Numbered from the stretch's first letter, positions 9,457-17,980 are shown. The stretch is DNA of 64,000 nt from Roseibium marinum (GCF_002906165.1 NZ_PPCN01000001.1:1116001-1180000); one strand, 5' to 3'. Notes: generated by a model from the letters alone, not told the origin. Program-made: numbers and translations.

Positions 9457-10038
9457 GGCTCTGCTCCAAACTGGTCTGCAACACCGGTTTACGGTGCACG
9501 CGGCTGCCGGATCTGCCTGCAGTGGTAAACAACCCGTTAATACAAGCAAACTCACGCGTCGTCCACGTAAAGCACGGTTGTAAAAGGGCTTACATGAAGG
9601 CGTGGTTAATCCGGACGATGAACCTGTAACGGACACAAGACGGATTTTGCCTCTGTGAAGGCGCCCCACCAGGCGCTTCGAAACGACGTAGCGGAACCAC
9701 AAGGGGCGGACAGTTTGCTTCACCGGACCGCCTGGTAGTCACGCCCTGGCAAGCAGACTGAACTGGTGTGGCGGGTGAAAGCCGTTTTCGCACCTGGTCG
9801 CGACAGGGCGAAATTATCCTTCAACAGAGGAGTTCAGGGCGTTGAAAACCGGACGGCTTCCGGCAACTTTTCGCTTCGTATGCGAATAAATTCCTCCATA
9901 CAGTTTCAAACTGTTTGCCGGGGCCTTGTCCAAAGACACAAGTTTGCCGGATCGCCATCACCATGTTACGTATTTTTGGCAGGAAACGAGTTCAGGATTT
10001 CCACACACCTATCATCCTGCGACCCGAGGAGCGCCGAC
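9457..10038. other. Divergent intergenic region between kinase and phasin genes
   Basis: This 582-bp gap should hold the promoters of the minus-strand kinase gene and the plus-strand phasin gene. The only clear structure is the dyad at 9900-9914. Frames entering it from either side (to 9723 on minus, from 9766 on plus) look like non-coding extensions. No tRNA, small RNA or CtrA-type full site was recognised. Confidence 0.5.
9900..9914. promoter_or_regulatory. Perfect 15-bp palindrome upstream of first phasin
   Basis: ACAGTTT-c-AAACTGT is a perfect 7-1-7 inverted repeat, 125 bp upstream of the phasin start codon. It has the form of a dimeric regulator site, but it matches no consensus I can name. 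Confidence 0.4.
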
Positions 10039-10425
10039 ATGAGCACTGACAAGAACGGTTTCGACATTCCCGATCAGATGCGTGAATTCGCCGACAAGAG
10101 CGTCGACCAGGCACGCAAGGCATTCGACGATTTCATGGGAGCGACCCAAAAAGCGGTTTCCAATGTGGAAGACAGCGCCAGCGTCGTGCAGGCCGGAGCC
10201 ACCGATGTCAACAAGAAGGCTCTGACCTACGCCGAGGAGCACGTCGACGCCGCGTTCAAGTTCGCACAGCAACTCGTGAAGGCGAATAATCTCGAGGACA
10301 TGATGAAGCTTCAGCAGGATTATCTGCGCAGCCAGATGGAAAACCTCGGCGAGCAGGCGCGCGAGTTCTCGAACTCGGCCACCAAGGCCGTCCAGGACGC
10401 GGCCAAGGCATCTCAGAAAAAATAA
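10039..10425 (+). CDS. Phasin family protein
   Basis: Small amphipathic granule-associated protein of 128 residues. Phasins coat polyhydroxyalkanoate granules and control their size and number. The sequence is almost entirely helical, rich in Ala, Lys, Glu and Gln, with no membrane segment. MREFADKSVDQARKAFDDFM and FKFAQQLVKANNLEDMMKLQ match the alphaproteobacterial phasin pattern. The ATG at 10039 is chosen over the longer frame from 9766 because GAGGAG lies just upstream and the phasin signature begins there. A second, more distant phasin gene follows on the same strand. Functions unrelated to PHA have been reported for some small phasin-like proteins, so the granule role is inferred. Confidence 0.88.
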   Translation: MSTDKNGFDIPDQMREFADKSVDQARKAFDDFMGATQKAVSNVEDSASVVQAGATDVNKKALTYAEEHVDAAFKFAQQLVKANNLEDMMKLQQDYLRSQMENLGEQAREFSNSATKAVQDAAKASQKK

Positions 10426-10434
10426 TCCGCGGCC

Positions 10435-10551
10435 CGGAGCCGGTCATCCCGGGCAGGGTGCTGTCACCCCGCCCGGAGCCGGTCATCCCGGGCAGGGTGC
10501 GGTCACCCCGCCCGGAACCGGTCAACCCGGGCAGGGGGCGATCACCCTGCG
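10435..10551. repeat. Three tandem copies of a 39-bp GC-rich repeat
   Basis: Units lie at 10435-10473, 10474-10512 and 10513-10551. Units 1 and 2 differ at a single base; unit 3 differs at several. Each begins CGGAGCCGGTCATCCCGGGC or a close variant and contains CCCGGG. The unit length is a multiple of three, so an open frame runs through it on the minus strand, but nothing else supports coding. It starts 10 bp after the phasin stop codon. Confidence 0.9.
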
Positions 10552-10725
10552 CGATACTATCTGGCGCAAGCCTGTAGACTGCATGTTCCAGTTGTAGTAC
10601 TTTCAAACACGCTCCCCTACGGGGCGCGCGTGACGGGGGCCTCCCCCAGGGTAGAATGAAACTCTGCCATCCGCGCATGGAACCACGATTTTTCCGCGCA
10701 TTTCCTGAATTTATTTTATTGTGCA

Positions 10726-10750
10726 CTGCAAAAAAATGTTGCAATGCAGC
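10726..10750. promoter_or_regulatory. Candidate PhaR-type operator upstream of second phasin
   Basis: A TGC-rich stretch (CTGCA, A-run, then TTGCAATGCAGC) lies 110 bp before the phasin ATG. TTGC-AAT-GCAG is one mismatch from the CTGC-n3-GCAG dyad described for PhaR sites at alphaproteobacterial phasin genes. The assignment is by motif resemblance only. Confidence 0.4.
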
Positions 10751-10859
10751 AAAGGATCCATTATGTAGAGGCTGCGGATGACGACAGGGTCCGCCGACAC
10801 ACGTATCGGCGGAAAGAAAACACACCAATGATCGCATCCGAACTCAAGGAGATGAGATC

Positions 10860-11372
10860 ATGACTGAGACCACCACGACAGCCAAACCGGCCCCGAAAGC
10901 ACGCGCCACCAAAGCAAAAGCTGGCCCTGCCGGCGTTGCATTCCCCGACTTCGAAGCTTTCGCGATGCCGAAGATGGAAGTCCCCGCCGCGTTCCGTGAA
11001 GCCACCGAAAAAGGCATCGAGAGCGCGCGTGACACATATGCAAAGGTGAAAACCGCTGCTGAAGACGCAACCGACCTGATGGAAGACACGTTCGAAACGT
11101 CCCGCCAGGGCGTCGTCGAATTCAACCATAAGGCTGCCGATGCGGCCAAGGCCAATGCCGACGCGGCATTCACTTTTTTCAAGGACATCATGTCCGCGAA
11201 ATCCGTGGCGGAAGCCATCGAACTGCAGTCCACGTTCGCACGTTCGCAGTTCGACGCGCTGAGCACCCAGACCAAAGAGATGCAGGAACTGGCAACCAAG
11301 CTTGGTACCGACGTTTCCGCTCCGGTCAAGGAAGCTTTCGAAAAGTCCTTCAAGGAAATGAAGGTTCACTGA
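10860..11372 (+). CDS. Phasin family protein
   Basis: A 170-residue helical protein of the phasin_2 type, predicted to bind PHA granules. The N-terminus (about 25 residues) is rich in Thr, Ala, Lys and Pro, resembling a flexible basic tail. The core has FEAFAMPKMEVPAAFREATEKG and the characteristic segment SAKSVAEAIELQSTFARSQFD. AAGGAGATGA just before the ATG at 10860 is a strong ribosome site. It is clearly more diverged from the phasin at 10039 than a recent duplicate would be. A hairpin terminator follows at 11412. A TGC-rich PhaR-like box upstream suggests control by PHA level. Confidence 0.93.
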   Translation: MTETTTTAKPAPKARATKAKAGPAGVAFPDFEAFAMPKMEVPAAFREATEKGIESARDTYAKVKTAAEDATDLMEDTFETSRQGVVEFNHKAADAAKANADAAFTFFKDIMSAKSVAEAIELQSTFARSQFDALSTQTKEMQELATKLGTDVSAPVKEAFEKSFKEMKVH

Positions 11373-11411
11373 GCCTTTTGAACCGCGCGTTCAAGACGGC
11401 AATCAGATACC

Positions 11412-11440
11412 ATGCCCGGGGTTTTCCCCGGGCATTTGCT
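11412..11440 (+). terminator. Rho-independent terminator after second phasin
   Basis: A perfect 10-bp stem ATGCCCGGGG/CCCCGGGCAT has a TTTT loop, followed by TTTGCTTTT. It lies 40 bp past the phasin stop. Confidence 0.85.
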
Positions 11441-11562
11441 TTTCAACAGACCGTTTTTTTCAGAAAATTCAGACTTGCCGGTTTGGGGAAACGGGGTTAG
11501 AAGACGCCCTTGCAAACGGTGGTCCGGGCCAGCAGGTTCCGCGCCGCCTTGAATGTCTTTAA

Positions 11563-11639
11563 GCAGACGTAGCTCAGTTGGTTAGAGCGTCGGATTGTGG
11601 CTCCGAAGGTCGGTGGTTCGAACCCACTCGTCTGTACCA
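11563..11639 (+). tRNA. tRNA-His (GTG)
   Basis: A 77-nt cloverleaf with encoded CCA. The acceptor stem GCAGACG/CGTCTGT pairs with a G1-U72 wobble, the D arm is GCTC...GAGC, and the anticodon loop TTGTGGC puts GTG at 11597-11599. The T loop is TTCGAAC. The base before position 1 is A, so there is no encoded G-1, and the discriminator base is A73. Both features are those reported for most alphaproteobacterial tRNA-His rather than the G-1/C73 pair of other bacteria. Confidence 0.96.
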
Positions 11640-11738
11640 TTCCCAGGTGGGTCCGTTCAGGACATAAGGGCGACGCTCCGGAGCGTCCGGAACGTCTCTC
11701 TTCAAGCCGGTGATCTTCCTCCCGCCGGACTCATTCTC

Positions 11739-14069
11739 TCAATTCGACCGATAGATATACATCGGGCTTGTCCAGGCGCGGGTGCCGTCCTCGAGCTCGA
11801 CGCGGATATAGAGCGGGTTGTCCCCTTTGGCCTTCAACGCAACGGGCCGGGAGAAGGTGAGGGAGCGGTGCGGATTGGCCGATGGCAGCCGGCTGATCTT
11901 CAGGAAACGCGGCAACTCTCCGGACGCATCGAAGACCAGCTCGTCCTGTCCGATTTCGGCTATCGGCAGAACGAAGGACACCAGCGGTGTCTTTACCGAA
12001 ATCATTCCCTCCGCTGCGGCCTCCAGATAAAGGTCGGCACCGCCGAAATTTCCGGTCGTCAAAGCCTTCCAGGTGACCTCCGCCGCCTTGACGACGTCGA
12101 TCGTCTTGTCCGGGTTGAAGAAATTGATCGGGGTGATGTCCGTGATATTGTTCCCGGAAACCGTCGCCGTTCCGTCCCAGATGACTTCCCGGAACCGGCC
12201 GCGGTATTCCGCCCCTTCCCAATGAAGCCGCAGGCGCGCGCCCAGGTCCTCTTCCGAATAGGGGCGAATGGTCTCCACCAGCTCGAGCCCGTTGAAGAGA
12301 TCGACCTTCAGGATCGGTGAATTGCTGTCGACGGCGACATTCAGTTCCATCTCGCCGGAGGGCAGTTCAACGATATCGCCCATCATCGCCGTGCGCGTGG
12401 AAACCGGCGTGCTGTCGAACAACTTCGGGTCATCGTGATAGAGAGCGGCGTCTTTGCTGAAACGCGCCTCGACGCTGATCGCCATGCGTCCGCCATCGCC
12501 GCCGGTGGTGCCGTAATGGCGCCGCTTGCGCATGCAGTCGAGCAGCGCCTCGCGGCTCAGCTCCGCCGTGTGGAAACAGGAGAGCCCGCCGATGGCGCCG
12601 AACTTGCCGGCTCCGGGATAGCTGGCGCCGGGACGGCCCTTGTGCCCGTCCGAATTACACACCACACCGACGCGGTAACCGAACTTCAGCGCATCGTGCA
12701 GCAACCATTCGAAGGTTCCCCAGGAGGAATGGACCTCAACCGATCTTTCGAAGCGCCCGTCATGCGCAAGGCCGATATCGGCATAGCGTCCGCCGCAATG
12801 GGCGTAACAGACCACGTCGGTCTCGCCGTTCTCGGCAAAGGCCCGAAACAGTTCCCCGGCGGTGAAACAGTCGGTATCGGCTGTTGTCGTGTCTTCGACA
12901 AGCGCGTGGGAGGAGCGCCGGATAATGCGGTCGTCGGTCGGAAAGAAGACGTTCCGGTCACCGCCCAGGGCGGTGTTCCCGGACCACTCGTAGCCCGGCA
13001 TAGCAACGAAGGTGCCCGGGTCATCGAATTCGGCGGTGATGCGGTTCAGCTCGGCCCAGAACAAGTCGGTGATCTGGAAATCATTGCCCTGGTGGCCGCA
13101 GGCATCGACCCAGGCCTTGTCGCGGGCGAAGGCGAAATAGCCGCGCGCGCTGTTGGTGCCGATAGTCTCTTCCGACTGGCCGTGCATGTCGCCCCAGAAG
13201 TGCACCAGTTCCCGGTCTTCGGCGATCACCGGGTTGGTCCGCGCGACGAGGCGGCCGCTTTCATCTCTGATGACCACGGCGGCCTTGCCGGGCTCTTTCA
13301 GGGAAAGACCGTCGATCGTGACGCCGAACGTTCCTTCCGCCATCTCGACGCAGTCCGGCAGTCCGGCAATCGCGCCCTCGGCTTCCAGATACAGTTTGCC
13401 GGAACAGCGGTCCGTCGGGTTGCCCCATTTGTCCTCGCCCTTGATTTTCAGCGAAAACGTCTCGCCCGGCCGGCGCAGGGTCGGCATGACGGCGGCGAAT
13501 TTCACAGCCGGTCCCGGAACGATGGAGATCATCGGCTGCACCGGCAGGGTCTGGAAATTGAAGGTGGCGATGGGGTCGACCAGCACCCTGAACTCAAACG
13601 TGTCTTCGCAAAAGGTCTGCAGCCGCATGCCCGGACCGCCGTGATCCGTGACGCCGAAGCGGATGGTGATGCTGTCGCCCTCCTGCAGGAAGCCCTTCAC
13701 CACCTTGATCCAGAGCGTACGGTCCCAGGGGCGTACATTGCCTTTCGGATCCCAGCGAAGCTGCAGGACGGCCCCGTTGGATGCTTCCACGGTGCAATAG
13801 TTGGCGCCGGACGGATCGTCGAACTGAGGGTTGCCCTGATCGGATGCGAAGCGGAAGCAAACCCTCAGGCTGCCGGAATCGTCGATGCCGAAGGTGCCCG
13901 CCGTATAGACAAGGGTGAAAGACGCATAAGATCCCGCGACGAATTCGCCGGCCGGCGTGATTGCCGCGTGTCCGAGAAGGGAAGGGGCGATCGGGTCGCG
14001 GATCACTCCGCTGTTCATGGCCTCCCAGGGGCGGTCCTGGCAATCGGTCGCTGATGGGCTGACGGACAT
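11739..14069 (-). CDS. DUF3604 domain-containing protein (PHP-like metal site)
   Basis: A 776-residue protein with no signal peptide or membrane helix. The N-terminal ~280 residues look like beta-rich sandwich domains. The central part has a PHP-like metal pattern: GDMHGQSEE near residue 293, GYEWSGN with GGDRNVFF near 363, CYAHCGGRYADI near 423 and CNSDGHKGRPG near 473. This is the DUF3604 family, which is widespread in marine bacteria and lacks an agreed reaction; metal-dependent hydrolysis is plausible from the PHP resemblance. It is the last gene of a GntR-TRAP operon, 51 bp after the large permease gene, so it may act on whatever the transporter imports. GAAGG lies upstream of the ATG at 14069. 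Confidence 0.85.
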   Translation of the reverse strand: MSVSPSATDCQDRPWEAMNSGVIRDPIAPSLLGHAAITPAGEFVAGSYASFTLVYTAGTFGIDDSGSLRVCFRFASDQGNPQFDDPSGANYCTVEASNGAVLQLRWDPKGNVRPWDRTLWIKVVKGFLQEGDSITIRFGVTDHGGPGMRLQTFCEDTFEFRVLVDPIATFNFQTLPVQPMISIVPGPAVKFAAVMPTLRRPGETFSLKIKGEDKWGNPTDRCSGKLYLEAEGAIAGLPDCVEMAEGTFGVTIDGLSLKEPGKAAVVIRDESGRLVARTNPVIAEDRELVHFWGDMHGQSEETIGTNSARGYFAFARDKAWVDACGHQGNDFQITDLFWAELNRITAEFDDPGTFVAMPGYEWSGNTALGGDRNVFFPTDDRIIRRSSHALVEDTTTADTDCFTAGELFRAFAENGETDVVCYAHCGGRYADIGLAHDGRFERSVEVHSSWGTFEWLLHDALKFGYRVGVVCNSDGHKGRPGASYPGAGKFGAIGGLSCFHTAELSREALLDCMRKRRHYGTTGGDGGRMAISVEARFSKDAALYHDDPKLFDSTPVSTRTAMMGDIVELPSGEMELNVAVDSNSPILKVDLFNGLELVETIRPYSEEDLGARLRLHWEGAEYRGRFREVIWDGTATVSGNNITDITPINFFNPDKTIDVVKAAEVTWKALTTGNFGGADLYLEAAAEGMISVKTPLVSFVLPIAEIGQDELVFDASGELPRFLKISRLPSANPHRSLTFSRPVALKAKGDNPLYIRVELEDGTRAWTSPMYIYRSN

Positions 14070-14120
14070 TTGAAACCTTCTTTTTCAATCGGCTGAATGG
14101 GCGGTTGCATTCGCGAACGC

Positions 14121-15392
14121 TCAGCCGAACAGCCAGACAAGAAACAGGGAAATGGGCGGGTAGTAGGTAATGATCACAAGATCGAGGAGCAGCACGCCGA
14201 TATAGGGCCAGATAGCGGTCACGATCTTCTCGATGGGAACCTTGGTGATCGCCGAGGCGATGAACAGATCGACGCCGAGCGGCGGCGTGACGGTGCCGAT
14301 GCTGAGGTTCACCGAGACGATGATGCCGAAAAGCACCGGGTCGATACCGAAGCTCATGGCGGCCGGATAAAGGATGGAGGTGAAGATCACGATGGCGGCG
14401 GCGGCGTTCATGATGCAGCCGACGAACAGCAGGAAGACATTCACCAGAAGCAGGTAGACGATCGGTCCGCCCGCGACTTCGGCCAGATAGGCGGAAATGC
14501 TTTGCGGGATCTGGTTGATCGTGATCAGCCAGGCAAAGACCCCGGCAGCGTTCATGATGAACATCACGACGGCGGAGGACAGGACCGCCTTGTAGAAGGC
14601 TCTGTAGAGATCCGCCAGCGTCAGCTCCCTGTAGAGGCAGCCGACGATCAGGCCGTAGAGCACGGCGACGATGGCTGCCTCGGTCGGCGTGAAAACGCCG
14701 CCGTAAATGCCGGAGAGGATGATGACCGGCATGAGAAGCGGCAGGAAGGCGGCGCGGAAGCTGTCCCAAATGCCCGGCAGGCCCTGGAACTCGGTCTTCT
14801 CGATGCCGTCCCGCCGGGTGAGGAACCAGTTCAGTGCCAGCATGCTGATACAGATCACGATCCCCGGCGCCATGCCCGCGAGGAAGAGGTCGGCGATGGA
14901 AACCCCGCTGACGACGCCATATAGAATGAGCAGGATGCTCGGTGGAATGATCATTCCCGTCACGCCGGCCGCGGCTATGGTGGCGGCGGTGTATTGCGGG
15001 CGGTAGCCCTTTTCCTCCATCGGTCCGTTCATCACCCCGCCGATGGCTGCGACCGTGGCCGCGTTCGACCCGGAAAGCGCGGCGAAGAAACTCGAGCCGA
15101 GAATGGCGACCGCCCCGAGCCCGCCGGTCAGGTGTCCGACCAGGGAGCCCGCGAAATTGACCAGCCGGCGGGACATGCCGCCCGTCGACATGATTTCACC
15201 GGCGAGGATGAAAAACGGAATGGCCAGCAGCGGGAAGGAATTGTTCGTCGACAGCATGCGCTGCGCGGCGATCTGCAGATCGATGCCGCTGAGTATCAGC
15301 CCCAGGACACTCGACAGGCCCAGCGCCACCGCGATCGGCGTGCGGATGAGCATGAGCAGTATAAGAGATCCAAAAATCGCGGCTGTTACCAT
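14121..15392 (-). CDS. TRAP transporter large permease (DctM family)
   Basis: A 423-residue inner-membrane protein with about 12 hydrophobic helices; it is the transport subunit of a sodium-driven TRAP system. GGVFTPTEAAIVAVLYG carries the PTEA signature of DctM, and the N-terminal half has AIPFFILAGEIMSTGGMSRRL. Length is typical of the family. It follows the small permease and binding-protein genes in the usual P-Q-M order and precedes the DUF3604 gene. The substrate is not known; organic anions are usual for TRAP systems. Confidence 0.94.
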   Translation of the reverse strand: MVTAAIFGSLILLMLIRTPIAVALGLSSVLGLILSGIDLQIAAQRMLSTNNSFPLLAIPFFILAGEIMSTGGMSRRLVNFAGSLVGHLTGGLGAVAILGSSFFAALSGSNAATVAAIGGVMNGPMEEKGYRPQYTAATIAAAGVTGMIIPPSILLILYGVVSGVSIADLFLAGMAPGIVICISMLALNWFLTRRDGIEKTEFQGLPGIWDSFRAAFLPLLMPVIILSGIYGGVFTPTEAAIVAVLYGLIVGCLYRELTLADLYRAFYKAVLSSAVVMFIMNAAGVFAWLITINQIPQSISAYLAEVAGGPIVYLLLVNVFLLFVGCIMNAAAAIVIFTSILYPAAMSFGIDPVLFGIIVSVNLSIGTVTPPLGVDLFIASAITKVPIEKIVTAIWPYIGVLLLDLVIITYYPPISLFLVWLFG

Positions 15393-15443
15393 GGCTGTCT
15401 ACCGGTTCCGGCTGTGATGGGGCATAATCAACGCCCTTTGGTA

Positions 15444-15944
15444 TTACTGGCCTTCGGAAAGAAGCTCGGCGGCGGGCGCCCTGAGCTGCTTCACGGTCAG
15501 TTCCAGCGAATAGAGGATGAGAAAGGCCATTCCGACGGGAATGGCGCCGTAAACCCAGGCCATGGAGATTTCCAGCGCGGGGGAGATCTGCGGTTGAACC
15601 CGCAGGGTCAGCCGCAAGCCGTTGACCAGGATCAGCGCGAAGAAAACGATGCCGAGCAGCGTGGCGCTCAAAACCGCGGTGCGGTGCAGCCCGAGGGGAA
15701 GATGGGAAACGACCACCCCGATCGCCGCGTGAAGGTTTCGCCTCAGGGCAACGGCCGACCCGAGGCTGATCATCCAGATGAAGAGATAACGGATGAGCTC
15801 GTCGGGAAAGGCCAGCGAACTCTCGATGATGAAGCGGAAGACCACCGTCGCGATGCCGAGAACGAACATCGCGGCGAAGCTCAGGACGCACACCACCGAC
15901 AGGGCGGACTCGGAGAGGTCGAGGAATTTCTTGATGACCTGCAT
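15444..15944 (-). CDS. TRAP transporter small permease (DctQ family)
   Basis: A 166-residue membrane protein with four predicted helices. FPDELIRYLFIWMISLGSAVALRR is typical of DctQ proteins, which support the large permease and contact the binding protein. The gene lies 32 bp after the binding-protein stop and 51 bp before the large permease, on the same strand, so co-transcription is likely. Confidence 0.9.
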   Translation of the reverse strand: MQVIKKFLDLSESALSVVCVLSFAAMFVLGIATVVFRFIIESSLAFPDELIRYLFIWMISLGSAVALRRNLHAAIGVVVSHLPLGLHRTAVLSATLLGIVFFALILVNGLRLTLRVQPQISPALEISMAWVYGAIPVGMAFLILYSLELTVKQLRAPAAELLSEGQ

Positions 15945-15976
15945 GTTTTGAGTTTCCCTGCCGGTGGTTTCGCCGC

Positions 15977-17017
15977 TTACTTCGTGTCGACCGCGGACTG
16001 GATAAGATCCGCGCCGATCTTCTCACGGTATTCATCCCAGACCGGCTCCATGGCCGCCTGGAAGGCCGCGGCCTGCTCCGGGGTCAGGCGGGTGACCGTC
16101 ATTCCGTCGCTTTCCATTTCCTTCAGATAGGACGCTTCCACCGCATTCAGGGCTTCGCGCTCCCAGTCCTGGGTCTCAAGGGCGGTTTCCGTGAACAGCT
16201 CTTTCACACCGTCCGGGGCCGACTGCCACAGCTTGTCGCTGGCCAGGAACATGATGCCCGCCCACTGATGGCGGGATAGCGTGATGTTGCCCTGGACCTT
16301 GTCGAAACCGAAAGCCTTGACGTTGCCGACCGGGTTATCCTGTCCGTCGACCGTGCCCTGTTGCAGGCCGGTGAAGACTTCCGAGAGCGCCATTGGCGTC
16401 GGGTTGGCGCCCAGGGCCTTGAAAGTGGCCACGTTGAGCGGGTTGTTCACGACGCGGAACTTGACGCCTTTCATGTCGTCAGGCATCTCGATTTTCTTGT
16501 CGCGGGTCGTGATCGTGCGGAACCCGCTCTCATACATCGCGAGCGTGTGGATACCGGTCACCTTCTGCAGGCCCTCATAAAGCGACTGGCCGACCGGTCC
16601 GTCGGACACCGCATAGGCGTGCTCGCTGTCGCGAAAGAGAAATGGCAGGTAGAAGATGTCCAGCGGCGAATAGAAGCTCGCCACATTGGTGGTCGGCACG
16701 AGCGCGAAGTCGACCACGCCGATCTGCGCGGCTTCCACGAGTTCGCGGGACGAGCCGATGGTGCTGTTCGGATAGACCTGGATCGTGATCTTTCCGCCGG
16801 TCTTTTCGCCGATTTCGTCGGCGAATTTCTGCGCGCCTTTGGCGAGCGGATGGTTTTCGTTATAGGGATGCCCGAATTTCAGGGTCAATTCCGGATAGTC
16901 TTCGGCGCCGGCAGCGCTCAGGGTCATCAGGCCGAGGGAACCAGCCGCAACGGCGGTTCGCGCAGCCCGAAACAGCTTGCCGGTCAAGCTGCGGGAAGAA
17001 GGTAAGGTCAGGTTCAT
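15977..17017 (-). CDS. TRAP transporter substrate-binding protein (DctP family)
   Basis: A 346-residue periplasmic binding protein. The ATG at 17017 is chosen over one 16 codons upstream because GGAG lies 8 nt before it and a signal peptide (MNLTLPSSRS...LMTLSAAGA) begins there. The mature protein has LKFGHPYNENHPLAKGAQKF, DFALVPTTNVASFYSPLDIF, MKGVKFRVVNNP (the conserved Arg that binds the ligand carboxylate) and GTVDGQDNPVGN, all DctP-type. It leads the transporter genes, after the GntR gene. The substrate is probably a carboxylated compound; it cannot be named from sequence. Confidence 0.94.
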   Translation of the reverse strand: MNLTLPSSRSLTGKLFRAARTAVAAGSLGLMTLSAAGAEDYPELTLKFGHPYNENHPLAKGAQKFADEIGEKTGGKITIQVYPNSTIGSSRELVEAAQIGVVDFALVPTTNVASFYSPLDIFYLPFLFRDSEHAYAVSDGPVGQSLYEGLQKVTGIHTLAMYESGFRTITTRDKKIEMPDDMKGVKFRVVNNPLNVATFKALGANPTPMALSEVFTGLQQGTVDGQDNPVGNVKAFGFDKVQGNITLSRHQWAGIMFLASDKLWQSAPDGVKELFTETALETQDWEREALNAVEASYLKEMESDGMTVTRLTPEQAAAFQAAMEPVWDEYREKIGADLIQSAVDTK

Positions 17018-17088
17018 GGAAGGTGCTCCTGTCTGCGTTTGAAAAATCCGCGTGATGGGCTTCACCGCCCATTCTCGTTTTTCTCTCC

Positions 17089-17106
17089 GGCGCCCTGACG
17101 GGCGCC
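17089..17106 (-). terminator. GC-rich hairpin between regulator and transporter genes
   Basis: A 7-bp stem GGCGCCC/GGGCGCC with loop TGAC starts 7 nt past the GntR stop codon. No T-run follows on the minus strand, so it is more likely an attenuator or mRNA-processing hairpin than a full terminator. Confidence 0.4.
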
Positions 17107-17112
17107 GTCATT

Positions 17113-17907
17113 TCAAAAAACTTCCTGCAGCGGAGACTGCTCGGCCGCGCTCGTGGGAACGATTTCGATCACCCGGTCGCTCGGCGGCACGAATATCCGC
17201 TGCCAGGTAATCGGCGCGTTGCGGTAGCTCAGTCCGCCAATCGACCAGACGATGCCGTATTGGCCGTGCGGCACATTCAGCGTCCGTGTCACCCGGGGCG
17301 GCAGGGGCTGGCAGGCCATGGTCTGTTGCGTGTTGATTGTCGGCGCGTTGAAACGCTCGGCCAGAAAGTCGCGGAAGGAAACGCCGTTCAGGGTCGCTTC
17401 GCTCATGCCGGCGATTTCGGAAAAGCGGCTGGCGGGCAGATAGATCTCGCTGAAGACATCGAATTCGTCATTCACATTCACCAGACGTTGGATGTGAATG
17501 TAGTTGTCCTCACGCTCACCGAAGAAACTGCTCCAGGGACCGCTCTCGCGGATGGTTTCGATGCCGACAATCTTGAAATAGACCGGCAGAAGCCGCGTGC
17601 CGCCCTCGGCCATGAAGCGGAAGTGCTGCAACTGGCCTTCCTGGGCACGGGCTCCGGTCACGAAAGTGCCGCGGCCGTGATGGCGCTCGACCACTCCCAT
17701 CTGCACCAGCGAACGCAAGGCGCGCTGTACCGTCCCCAGGCTGGCTTTCATTTCAACGGCGAGCTGGTCTTCGGCGGGCAGGCGGTCGCCAGGCACCCAG
17801 CGCCCGTCTTCGATGGCGCTCAGGATCTCTTCGGAGATCCTGCGGTGTTTGGCCTTGGCTCCACCTGATTTACTGCCGGGGACAACCCGCAGCGGTTTCT
17901 GCGTCAT
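17113..17907 (-). CDS. GntR-family transcriptional regulator with UTRA domain (HutC subfamily)
   Basis: A 264-residue regulator. The winged helix is at residues 20-88 (ISEEILSAIEDGRWVPGDRLPAEDQLA and GVVERHHGRGTFVTGA). A UTRA ligand-binding domain fills the rest, ending in GIVWSIGGLSYRNAPITWQRIFV. The ATG at 17907 is preferred over one 20 codons upstream because GAGAGGACC lies just before it. One of three copies of the dyad GTCCT-n3-TAGGA overlaps this ribosome site and another lies 61 bp upstream of the start, which suggests autorepression. It is the first gene of the TRAP-DUF3604 operon and probably responds to its substrate or a metabolite of it. Confidence 0.92.
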   Translation of the reverse strand: MTQKPLRVVPGSKSGGAKAKHRRISEEILSAIEDGRWVPGDRLPAEDQLAVEMKASLGTVQRALRSLVQMGVVERHHGRGTFVTGARAQEGQLQHFRFMAEGGTRLLPVYFKIVGIETIRESGPWSSFFGEREDNYIHIQRLVNVNDEFDVFSEIYLPASRFSEIAGMSEATLNGVSFRDFLAERFNAPTINTQQTMACQPLPPRVTRTLNVPHGQYGIVWSIGGLSYRNAPITWQRIFVPPSDRVIEIVPTSAAEQSPLQEVF

Positions 17908-17913
17908 GGATAG

Positions 17914-17926
17914 GTCCTCTCTAGGA
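17914..17926. promoter_or_regulatory. Operator-like dyad copy 1
   Basis: GTCCT-CTC-TAGGA, followed by C, which extends the pairing. It lies 7 bp upstream of the GntR start codon and overlaps its ribosome-binding site. Confidence 0.6.
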
Positions 17927-17967
17927 CTTTGCTTAAAGCACCATAAAACAGAATATTTTGATATCAA

Positions 17968-17980
17968 GTCCTATATAGGA
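17968..17980. promoter_or_regulatory. Operator-like dyad copy 2
   Basis: GTCCT-ATA-TAGGA, containing the perfect 12-bp palindrome TCCTATATAGGA. Its centre is 54 bp from that of copy 1, in an AT-rich stretch suited to the gntR promoter. Confidence 0.65.

Noticed and set aside
9457..9723. N-terminal extension of the large kinase by 89 residues
   Set aside because: No ribosome site, Cys- and Arg-rich atypical sequence, and a well-placed GGAG before the ATG at 9456.
10256..10837. Minus-strand frame containing a repeated 13-residue unit
   Set aside because: The peptide repeat only reflects the 39-bp DNA repeat; the frame overlaps a phasin gene and has no start signal.
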